Below, piece after piece: positions 25,995-33,216 of a stretch of 58,271 bases of DNA (within the stretch, counting starts at the first letter, position 1; each line of letters opens with the position of its first letter). This DNA is from Bacillota bacterium (lineage in GTDB: Bacteria > Bacillota > Clostridia > Acetivibrionales > DTU013), in assembly GCA_023411715.1 (NCBI GenBank), contig JAEYOM010000129.1, positions 1-58,271 of the forward strand. Reading direction: 5' to 3'. The notes beneath the pieces were generated by a model. It did no database searches. It was not told the DNA's origin and saw only the letters and a list, made by a program, of their open reading frames with translations. The position numbers were made by a program, and so were the translations under genes.

Positions 25995-26038
25995 AATAAC
26001 TGAAATGAAACAGTACGGTTTCTTCAGTTATTTTTTTT
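25995..26038 (+). terminator. strong intrinsic terminator ending the NRPS-kinase-regulator operon
   Basis: AATAACTGAA (25995-26004) pairs perfectly with TTCAGTTATT (26023-26032), with an inner GAAAC/GTTTC stem, followed by a run of T to 26038. It separates this operon from the chemotaxis genes. Confidence 0.92.
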
Positions 26039-26132
26039 GAATTTTAAACTTTTATTAAATCTTTATTAACAAATGTCAATAAAAGTACGATAAAAAGTTA
26101 TGGAGAAAATTCAATAAAGGGAGGTAATTTAA

Positions 26133-26504
26133 ATTCCAACTGTAATGATAGTTGACGATGCTTCGTTTATGAGAATGTCACTTAAGAAAATTGTTGCAAA
26201 TCAAGGTTTCGAAGTTATTGCGGAGGCTGAAAACGGCCTTGCAGCGGTATCTAAATTCAAAGAACTCAGACCTGACGTCGTTACATTGGATATAACGATG
26301 CCTGAAATGAACGGAATCGAAGCTCTTAAAGAGATAAAGAAAATCGACCCGGGCGCAAGGGTTGTTATCGTATCCGCAATGGGACAGGAGAGTAACGTAA
26401 GGGAAGCGGTTTTATACGGAGCAAGGGACTTTATCCTCAAGCCGTTTAAGGAGGAAACGGTAAGTGCGGTTTTGGAATCAATAAAAAAGAGTCTGAACAG
26501 ATAA
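26133..26504 (+). CDS. cheY: chemotaxis response regulator CheY, possible ATT start
   Basis: A single receiver domain of 119-123 residues: VMIVDDASFMRMSLKKI, phospho-Asp in VVTLDITMPEMNG, signalling Thr/Ser and Lys in VIVSAMGQ and ILKPFK. Phosphorylated CheY links CheA to the flagellar switch. The start is odd. GGGAGG lies at 26119-26124, an in-frame TAA at 26130, then ATT CCA ACT GTA ATG. The ATT at 26133 is 8 bases from the ribosome site and would give MPTVMIVDD, the usual CheY beginning. The ATG at 26145 is 20 bases away and would remove part of strand 1. I favour the ATT start. It leads the che cluster. Confidence 0.88.
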   Translation: MPTVMIVDDASFMRMSLKKIVANQGFEVIAEAENGLAAVSKFKELRPDVVTLDITMPEMNGIEALKEIKKIDPGARVVIVSAMGQESNVREAVLYGARDFILKPFKEETVSAVLESIKKSLNR

Positions 26505-26514
26505 AGGAGGTGCG

Positions 26515-26538
26515 ATGGTCTACTTGATCTTCCAATAA
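26515..26538 (+). other. seven-codon leader ORF before cheW
   Basis: AAAGGAGGTG followed by ATG at 26515 and a stop at 26538 encodes MVYLIFQ. The ribosome site is better than that of cheW itself, 12 bases on, so it may load ribosomes for re-initiation, or be chance. Confidence 0.35.
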
Positions 26539-26549
26539 AGTACAGGACG

Positions 26550-27041
26550 GTGAAAGAAATGGAGATTGTTGACGGAAAATTTCTTACGTTTCAATTGAGC
26601 AATGAGCAATATGGTATACCGATCCAAAAAATTAAAGAGATAATCAACATCATGGATATAACGAGCGTTCCCGGCTCACCATCGTTCATCAAGGGAGTTA
26701 TCAACCTCAGAGGCAAGATCATACCTATTATGGACCTGCGACTTAAATTTGATCTCGAAGAAAAAGAGTATAACCAAAGAACATGTATTATCGTTGTCGA
26801 ATTTGATAATTCCGGATCCGGAAGACAAATGGGAATTGTGGTGGATACCGTTTCGGAAGTATTAAATATCCAAAAATCCGATATAGAACCGCCCCCGAAG
26901 TATGGAAGCCGTATGGATACCGCCTTTCTCACAGGTATAGGGAAAATCAGGAACAAGGTGGTATTGCTACTCGATATCGATCAGATCCTCAATTCAAGCG
27001 AAAAAACGCAATTATCAGAAATCAGGCAGGAGGAAATATAA
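26550..27041 (+). CDS. cheW: chemotaxis coupling protein CheW
   Basis: The 163-residue protein is a single CheW domain: FLTFQLSNEQYGIPIQKIKE, then INLRGKIIPIMDLR and VDTVSEVLNI. CheW bridges CheA and the methyl-accepting receptor in polar arrays. The start is uncertain between GTG 26550 and ATG 26559; the latter leaves AGGACGG at a 9-base gap. It ends in TAATG, sharing one base with the receptor gene start, which implies coupling to the receptor made next. Confidence 0.93.
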   Translation: MKEMEIVDGKFLTFQLSNEQYGIPIQKIKEIINIMDITSVPGSPSFIKGVINLRGKIIPIMDLRLKFDLEEKEYNQRTCIIVVEFDNSGSGRQMGIVVDTVSEVLNIQKSDIEPPPKYGSRMDTAFLTGIGKIRNKVVLLLDIDQILNSSEKTQLSEIRQEEI

Positions 27042-28678
27042 TGCTGAAAAACTTAAAAATTAGCACCAGATTGACTTTGGGGTTTAGTATTATTTTACTG
27101 TTAATGTTTTTTGCAGTTTTTATATCTGTTTACAATTTAAACAGTGTATCAGCAAGTCTGGACAAAATAAATACTAATAATTACAAGCTCAATTTGTGCA
27201 ATGACCTGTCAAGTTGCCTGTACAAGATTGTAGCCCACACCAGAAACATAGCGATGACAGATGATTCGTCCGAAAAGGAATCACTAAAAAAGGAAATTGA
27301 GGATTTTAGAAAAGAGTACGATAGTAAGTTCGATGAAATCAATAAAACGTCGACGAATGATTATGGGATGGAACTTCGTAAAAAGATAAAGGCTGCAAGT
27401 GAAGCCACAAGGCCGCTGATGGATGAGGCGATCGCGGCTGCCATGGCGGGAAATACAAAGGAAGCGCAACAGGTACTTAGCGAAGAGGCCGATCAGAATA
27501 TCGAGGATTGGCAGAATTTATTGGATGAAGCTATTACGCTGCAAAATGAGAATAACGATAAGGAATCGCAGAACGTAAGCACTTCAAATAGAACAGCTTT
27601 TACAATCATAATATTTCTTGGAATAATATCTATAGTTGGTGGCATAGCTATAGCCTTTTTGATCACGCGGAGCATCACCAAGCCTGTTATTAGTATTGTT
27701 ACAAATCTTACGGAAGGAGCTCAGCAGGTCGCGGCAGCTTCCGGACAATTATCTGCTTCAAGCCAACAGCTGGCCGAAGGCAATTCTGAGCAGGCCGCAT
27801 CCATAGAGGAAACTTCGGCTACGCTTGAAGAAGCGTCATCAATGCTGCGACAGACTACGGAAAATACGAAACAGGCTGCAACACTGGCCGCACAGACAAA
27901 GTCGTCGTCCGATAAGGGTAAAAGTGACATGCAGGATATGATGAATTCGATGAGTGAAATTAAGAAATCCAGTGATCAGATAGCTAAAATAATAAAAGTT
28001 ATAGATGATATAGCATTCCAGACAAATATCCTTGCACTCAATGCGGCTGTTGAGGCTGCAAGGGCAGGCGATGCAGGAATGGGCTTCGCCGTAGTGGCGG
28101 AGGAGGTAAGGAATCTGGCCCAGAGAAGCGCTCAGGCGTCAAAGGATACTGCAGCGATAATAGAAAGCAATATCGAGCTTTCCGAAAAAGGCGTACTGGT
28201 GGCTGGCAAAGTCAATGAATCGCTTGTTGAGATCGCAGACCATGCCAAAAAGGTAAACGAACTGCTGGACGAGATCGCAGCGGCCAGCCTTGAGCAATCA
28301 CAGGGAGTGGCACAGATATATAAGGCTATTTCGCAGATGGAGCAGGTTACGCAGCAGAATGCCGCAAATGCGGAAGAAAGCGCTTCAGGTTCCGAGGAAC
28401 TTAATGCACAGGCAGGCAACCTGAGAGGTATAGTACAAAAGCTTGAGATCCTTGTAGAAGGCAAAGGCAAATTTACACAGGCTAACGAGTTTTTCAGCAG
28501 CAGTAATAACTATTACAAGGAAAATGACAAATCCGGCATTAAATATATAAATGCCTCAGGTCAAACAGGCGCCAGAATACCTGTCAAAGCGTCAGATCCT
28601 TACAAGGACATCAAAAAGATAACAGAGGTTAACCCTGAAGAAGTGATTCCTTTATCAAAGGATACAGATGAATTCTAG
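27041..28678 (+). CDS. methyl-accepting chemotaxis protein
   Basis: The 545-residue receptor has an N-terminal membrane segment (about 10-30) and an outside four-helix bundle of the 4HB_MCP kind (30-180). A second membrane segment (about 185-207) leads into a cytoplasmic signalling helix pair. The hairpin tip is the conserved AFQTNILALNAAVEAARAG. Glu/Gln-rich heptads around it are the methylation sites served by CheR and CheB. GGAGG precedes ATG 27041. It overlaps cheR by 11 bases. The ligand is unknown; the outer domain lacks a dCACHE signature. Confidence 0.93.
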   Translation: MLKNLKISTRLTLGFSIILLLMFFAVFISVYNLNSVSASLDKINTNNYKLNLCNDLSSCLYKIVAHTRNIAMTDDSSEKESLKKEIEDFRKEYDSKFDEINKTSTNDYGMELRKKIKAASEATRPLMDEAIAAAMAGNTKEAQQVLSEEADQNIEDWQNLLDEAITLQNENNDKESQNVSTSNRTAFTIIIFLGIISIVGGIAIAFLITRSITKPVISIVTNLTEGAQQVAAASGQLSASSQQLAEGNSEQAASIEETSATLEEASSMLRQTTENTKQAATLAAQTKSSSDKGKSDMQDMMNSMSEIKKSSDQIAKIIKVIDDIAFQTNILALNAAVEAARAGDAGMGFAVVAEEVRNLAQRSAQASKDTAAIIESNIELSEKGVLVAGKVNESLVEIADHAKKVNELLDEIAAASLEQSQGVAQIYKAISQMEQVTQQNAANAEESASGSEELNAQAGNLRGIVQKLEILVEGKGKFTQANEFFSSSNNYYKENDKSGIKYINASGQTGARIPVKASDPYKDIKKITEVNPEEVIPLSKDTDEF

Positions 28679-29576
28679 TTTGAGCCAGGTATTGACTTAT
28701 CTTAACAAGGGGGAGTATTACTCCCCCCATAGCTTTGATTTAAATCACGATGGGGAGAGCTGGACGTTGCAACGCTTTGGGATTAAGCAATTTTTGCAGT
28801 TCAAGAGCTTTATTTATGATAAATACGGCATCTACTTCAGCGATGCAAAATGTGATACGCTTCGCAGCAAACTGAACAAACTCATGATAAAAAATAATTA
28901 CAGCTCCTATGACGAGTATTTCAGCGATCTCCAACGGTGTAAATCTCCGGGATTGTTGAGTGAATTCGCCAATGCCATAACTGTAAATTACACTTCCTTT
29001 TTCCGTGAAAATGATCATTTTGATTTCTTAAAACAATACGCCGGGACTCTGAGGGGTGGCAAAAATATCGACCTTTCGAACAGGGAGATAAGAATTTGGA
29101 GTGCTGCGTGTTCAACCGGAGAAGAGGCTTATACGCTTGCGATCGTTCTGAGTGAGGCGCTGCAGGGATCGGCAAGGATAAGGCTGCTTGCTACCGATAT
29201 CAGCAGCAAAGTTCTAGGAATAGCCCAAAAGGGTACTTACCCGTCGAGTATCAGGAATGATGTGGATAGCTATTATCTTAACAAATATTTTCGGGAAGAT
29301 TACAAAGGTTTTACGGTTTCCGAAAGCATAAAAAAGCTGATAACCTTCAGGTCCTTCAATCTTATGGATACGTTTCCCTTTAAAAACACATTTGATTTGA
29401 TTTTTTGCAGAAATGTGATGATATATTTTGATACCGCAGCAAGACAGAAACTGATTGGAAAATTATATAATGCCACCAGTAAGAGTGGCTTATTAATAAT
29501 CGGCCATTCAGAGAGCCTTACCGGACAAAACCATAATTTCAGATATGTGCGGCCAACAGTCTATATCAAGGATTAA
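28668..29576 (+). CDS. cheR: chemotaxis methyltransferase CheR
   Basis: The protein has the CheR N-terminal helical domain (FKSFIYDKYGIYFSDAKCDT) and SAM-binding domain (IWSAACSTGEEAYTLA, LLATDISSKVLGIAQKGTY, DLIFCRNVMIYF, GHSESL). It methylates receptor glutamates. The ATG at 28668 gives 302 residues and overlaps the receptor gene but has only AAGGAT as ribosome site. An in-frame TTG at 28767 follows GGGGAG by 9 bases and gives 269 residues, closer to the family length. The first 33 residues have no clear family match, so the true start is open. Confidence 0.9.
   Translation: MNSSLSQVLTYLNKGEYYSPHSFDLNHDGESWTLQRFGIKQFLQFKSFIYDKYGIYFSDAKCDTLRSKLNKLMIKNNYSSYDEYFSDLQRCKSPGLLSEFANAITVNYTSFFRENDHFDFLKQYAGTLRGGKNIDLSNREIRIWSAACSTGEEAYTLAIVLSEALQGSARIRLLATDISSKVLGIAQKGTYPSSIRNDVDSYYLNKYFREDYKGFTVSESIKKLITFRSFNLMDTFPFKNTFDLIFCRNVMIYFDTAARQKLIGKLYNATSKSGLLIIGHSESLTGQNHNFRYVRPTVYIKD
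28709..28727. repeat. GC-rich hairpin with a 3-base loop at the start of cheR
   Basis: GGGGGAGT (28709-28716), loop ATT and ACTCCCCC (28720-28727) form a perfect 8-bp hairpin. It lies in the leader if cheR begins at TTG 28767, or in the coding region if at 28668. Confidence 0.6.
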
Positions 29577-29601
29577 TCGGCAGGTAATAGGAGGATCTAT
29601 A

Positions 29602-31761
29602 ATGAGCGATTTGAAAAACGAGATGATGGATGTTTATATAGACGATATGAAGGAGTATCTAGCTATTTTGAACGGATCTATCATTATGCTGGAAAAGTAT
29701 CCCGATGAAAAAGCAGCCATAAACGAGATGTTCAGAGCATACCACACGATGAAAAGCTCGACAGCTGCAATGGAGTTCAAAGGCACTGCCGATTTTATCC
29801 ATCGGATGGAGGATCTGCTGTACGAAATAAGGGAAGGCAGGCTTAAGGTAAACCCCGGGATCATAAAAATTTTATTTGAGTCTTACGACTGTCTGGAATG
29901 CTTTCTTAATAATGTTATTAATGGCGGTAATGAAGGCGAGCCCCGTTATGAAGGGATAATTGCCGCCGTCGCAAGCTATATCGACACGGAAAATACAGCA
30001 GACATAGATATATCGAATGACAAATTCCTGATAAAGCCAGAAGAACTTGAAAAGGCCGAGATCGAAGCTTCAAACGGCAGGCAGATATACAGGATATCCA
30101 TAGTGATCGATAAGGAATGTCTTTTTAGGTCGGTAAGAGCCTGGATGGTTTTCGAAGATATATCCAGGATAGCGGCGATCATAGCTTCAGAACCTGTAAA
30201 ACCTCAAGCTGACGATTTCAAAAACGGATCTTTTATTTACGACGATACTGAAATTAGGTTGGTTGTTGCTTCAGATACATTGATTGACGAATTTATGCAG
30301 GAGCTATGCAATTCATTAAGCGAAATAGATCGGATCAAAATAGAAGAAATAAAGCCCGGCTTTTCCGGAGAAACAGTCTTTGAGCAATTACAAACCAAAC
30401 CCGGGGAATTAAGGATATTTAAAAAAGGTTCGGATGGAAGCATCGATGATATGGTGGATGAAATCATCGAAGGGGGCGATATAAAACCGGAAATTAGGAT
30501 CGCTATAAAAGAAAACGGAGCGGACGTAAAAGATGTTGTAAGTGCGTTCCATGTGCAGGAAAATATGAAGACTCAATCCCCGAACCAGTCGTATATAAGA
30601 GTTCCGGCCAATAAGATCGACAACATGGTAGATTGTCTGGGAGAACTGCTGATAACACAGTCGCTTTACAAGCGGGAAATCGGCAACATACTGGAAAAAG
30701 ACGGCGGAAACCTGCAAAACAGCATTGTAAGGATGGAAAGGATAGCAAAAGAACTTCAGAATATCACTATGTCGCTTAGAATGGTATCACTGAAGCAGAC
30801 ATTCCAAAAGATTTACAGGATAGGCAGGGATACGGCTGCCGATCTCGGAAAGGAAGTAAAAATAGAGATCTACGGGGATGAAACGGAGATAGACAGGAAC
30901 GTTGTCGACAAGATACATGACCCTCTGATGCATATTATACGAAATTCAATCTCCCATGGCATAGAGTCGAGAGAAGAGAGGATATCAAAAGGCAAAAGCG
31001 GGCAGGCGCGCGTCATACTGCAAGCCTGCAACAAAAGGGGAATTGTCTATATAGAAATAAGCGACGACGGTAAAGGCCTGGCTGTCGACAGTATTTACAA
31101 AAAGGCGCTCGATAAGGATCTGGTAGACAATACGAAGAAATACAGCGACGAAGAAATAATGAAGTTTATCTTTCTTCCGGGTTTTTCCACCGCGGAAAAA
31201 ATCGATAGCATTTCAGGCCGAGGCGTGGGCCTCAATGTTGTTCAAACCGAGATCGCCAAGCTCGGAGGGAAAGTGGATATCGAAAACAGACCGGGAAACG
31301 GTTGTTCGTTCATACTGAAAATACCTGTCAACCTAGCTACTATCAATGGCACTGTTGTTGAAATATCAGGCAGCAATTATGTCATACCCACGTTGAACAT
31401 CAGACAGATGCTGAAGCCCCAGGAGGATCAATGGGTCAGAATAAAAGGCAAGACGACAGGCCTTTTATTCAGAAACGAGATCATACCCATAATACCTATA
31501 GATTCGATCCTGCACACTAAACTTAGCAGCGATGAACTGAGATCCGCCCTTGTCGTTGTTGTCGAGCATGAGCAGAAGCTGATGGCCTTACCGGTCCGGA
31601 GTATTATCGGAAAACAGGAGGTTGTCGTAAAGCAGATCGGCAGCGATTTCAGCAAATTGAGCTATTTATCCGGAGCTACTATTTTGGGGGATGGAAGAGT
31701 CTCACTGATACTTGATGTGGAGACGTTATACAAATTTACGGATGATACCGTGAAGGCCTAG
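29602..31761 (+). CDS. cheA: chemotaxis histidine kinase CheA
   Basis: The 719-residue kinase has an HPt domain with the phospho-His in FRAYHTMKSSTAAMEF (about residue 47), a linker region for CheY/CheB binding, and a dimerisation domain beginning about residue 330 (SYIRVPANKIDNMVDCLGEL). The ATPase domain shows HIIRNSISHGIESREERISK and GRGVGLNVV, and a CheW-like regulatory domain is C-terminal. ATG 29602 follows AGGAGG; an earlier in-frame ATG (29545) lies within cheR and has no ribosome site. The HPt motif HTMKSS varies from the usual HTLKG but the His is kept. Confidence 0.95.
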   Translation: MSDLKNEMMDVYIDDMKEYLAILNGSIIMLEKYPDEKAAINEMFRAYHTMKSSTAAMEFKGTADFIHRMEDLLYEIREGRLKVNPGIIKILFESYDCLECFLNNVINGGNEGEPRYEGIIAAVASYIDTENTADIDISNDKFLIKPEELEKAEIEASNGRQIYRISIVIDKECLFRSVRAWMVFEDISRIAAIIASEPVKPQADDFKNGSFIYDDTEIRLVVASDTLIDEFMQELCNSLSEIDRIKIEEIKPGFSGETVFEQLQTKPGELRIFKKGSDGSIDDMVDEIIEGGDIKPEIRIAIKENGADVKDVVSAFHVQENMKTQSPNQSYIRVPANKIDNMVDCLGELLITQSLYKREIGNILEKDGGNLQNSIVRMERIAKELQNITMSLRMVSLKQTFQKIYRIGRDTAADLGKEVKIEIYGDETEIDRNVVDKIHDPLMHIIRNSISHGIESREERISKGKSGQARVILQACNKRGIVYIEISDDGKGLAVDSIYKKALDKDLVDNTKKYSDEEIMKFIFLPGFSTAEKIDSISGRGVGLNVVQTEIAKLGGKVDIENRPGNGCSFILKIPVNLATINGTVVEISGSNYVIPTLNIRQMLKPQEDQWVRIKGKTTGLLFRNEIIPIIPIDSILHTKLSSDELRSALVVVVEHEQKLMALPVRSIIGKQEVVVKQIGSDFSKLSYLSGATILGDGRVSLILDVETLYKFTDDTVKA

Positions 31762-31882
31762 AGGTAGACCGTTCGGAGACTACAAACAACATGGGGCCGG
31801 ACAGGCGGGAAAGTCGTTTTCAATAACTGCGGCGGGGAAATACTTATATACAGGAGTAGAAACATGCGAAAGGACAATTGGA

Positions 31883-32932
31883 ATGACAGCTGATACAAGC
31901 AGGATAAAAGTGCTGATAGTCGATGATTCCGCTCTGGTAAGGAAAATGCTGACTATGGAGCTATCGGCCGATAAGTCCGTTGAAGTTATAGGGACAGCGC
32001 CTGATCCATTTGCAGCGCGCGACTTGATAATTGAAAAAAATCCGGACGTACTGATCCTCGATGTGGAAATGCCGAGAATGGATGGGCTTACGTTCCTTGA
32101 AAGGATCATGAAATACCACCCTATGCCTGTTATAATACTGAGTTCTCTTGCAAAAAGCGGCGGAGAGGTAGCAATGAAGGCATTGGAAATCGGTGCGGCC
32201 GAGGTGCTTGCAAAACCCGGCGCATCGTACAGCGTAAGCGATATGAGCATCCAGCTCATCGACAGGATCAAAGCTGTTTACTGTATAAAAAAAAGCAAGC
32301 TTCAAACTCCCAAGGGAAAACCTGTCATAACTGAGAAAGCAATAAACCATGCATTACTCAAAACAACGAACAAGATTATCGCGATAGGAGCTTCGACCGG
32401 TGGCACTGAAGCAATCCGGGAGATATTGACCAGGCTGCCCGGCGATATGCCTCCCATAGTGATTGTACAGCATATGCCGCAGTATTTTACACACTCTTTT
32501 GCGGAAAATCTGAATAAGCTGAGTAGATTATACGTAAAGGAAGCCGAAAACAACGAATTGTTGGCCCCGGGCAAGGTTTTAGTCGCCCCGGGCAATTACC
32601 ATATGGTCCTCAAAAGGAGCGGCGCTTCTTATTATGTGGAGGTAAAGGACGGTCCGCTCGTTTATTACCAGCGTCCTTCCGTAGAAGTACTCTTTAAATC
32701 CATTGCCAGATACGCAGGAGCAAATGCCGCTGGCGTCATTCTTACCGGTATGGGGAGGGACGGAGCGGACGGCTTGTTGGAAATGAAAAAAGCCGGGGCC
32801 TTTACGATAGCTCAGGATGAAAGCAGCAGTATAGTATTCGGGATGCCCAGGGAGGCTATACAGATAGGTGCGGCCGATAAGGTGGTCAACCTGAAGGATA
32901 TTCCCGACATGCTTGTGAAATTGACCGTTTGA
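31883..32932 (+). CDS. cheB: chemotaxis methylesterase CheB
   Basis: The 349-residue protein has a receiver domain (VLIVDDSALVRKM, phospho-Asp in LILDVEMPRMDG, Lys in AKPGA) and a methylesterase/glutaminase domain. Its catalytic set is visible: Ser in GASTGGTEAIR, His in VQHMPQYFT, and Asp in LTGMGRDGADG. It removes methyl groups from receptors when phosphorylated by CheA. The start ATG 31883 has AAGGAC upstream. The 121-base gap after cheA holds no clear gene or terminator. No cheC or cheD gene is in this cluster. Confidence 0.94.
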   Translation: MTADTSRIKVLIVDDSALVRKMLTMELSADKSVEVIGTAPDPFAARDLIIEKNPDVLILDVEMPRMDGLTFLERIMKYHPMPVIILSSLAKSGGEVAMKALEIGAAEVLAKPGASYSVSDMSIQLIDRIKAVYCIKKSKLQTPKGKPVITEKAINHALLKTTNKIIAIGASTGGTEAIREILTRLPGDMPPIVIVQHMPQYFTHSFAENLNKLSRLYVKEAENNELLAPGKVLVAPGNYHMVLKRSGASYYVEVKDGPLVYYQRPSVEVLFKSIARYAGANAAGVILTGMGRDGADGLLEMKKAGAFTIAQDESSSIVFGMPREAIQIGAADKVVNLKDIPDMLVKLTV

Positions 32933-32962
32933 TGCTTATTACCAACATTCCCTTCAATTTAT

Positions 32963-32991
32963 TTGACATTGCTTAATGTATAATTTAAAAT
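32963..32991 (+). promoter_or_regulatory. sigma-A type promoter for typA
   Basis: TTGACA (32963-32968), a 17-base spacer and TAAAAT (32986-32991) match the consensus well. The start would be near 32998, leaving a leader of about 220 bases before typA. Confidence 0.7.
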
Positions 32992-32999
32992 TTAACTTG

Positions 33000-33195
33000 T
33001 TGCATTCGGAGGCCCCGACGGGTTTATAATAAAATATGAAATGCAACAAAATTTATTATTTATAGTCAAATATAACGAGGCAATAACATCCAGCCTCGTT
33101 GAAACGCAGCAAAGGCCGGTCGATGACTCTGTCATCTGCTCGCCCATGTATCCTGGGTTAGGAGTAGATGCGTTTTAATAACTATATTTGCTTAA
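33000..33195 (+). promoter_or_regulatory. structured 5' leader of typA, class unknown
   Basis: Several stems can be drawn: GTTGCATT/AATGCAAC around 33000-33050, AACGAGGC/GCCTCGTT near 33077-33103, GATGAC/GTCATC near 33123-33137, and ATCTGCTC..GAGTAGAT enclosing CCCA/TGGG to about 33170. I could not match the core to a known riboswitch. Confidence 0.4.
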
Positions 33196-33216
33196 ATGGA
33201 CTGGAAGGGAAAAAAC

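Noticed and set aside
31762..31882. cheD or another small gene between cheA and cheB
   Set aside because: The gap is only 121 bases and no frame has a ribosome site plus a family pattern.
33060..33190. c-di-GMP (GEMM) or other known riboswitch in the typA leader
   Set aside because: The ACGCAGCAAAGGCC stretch hints at the GEMM core, but the conserved positions and partner helices do not fit.
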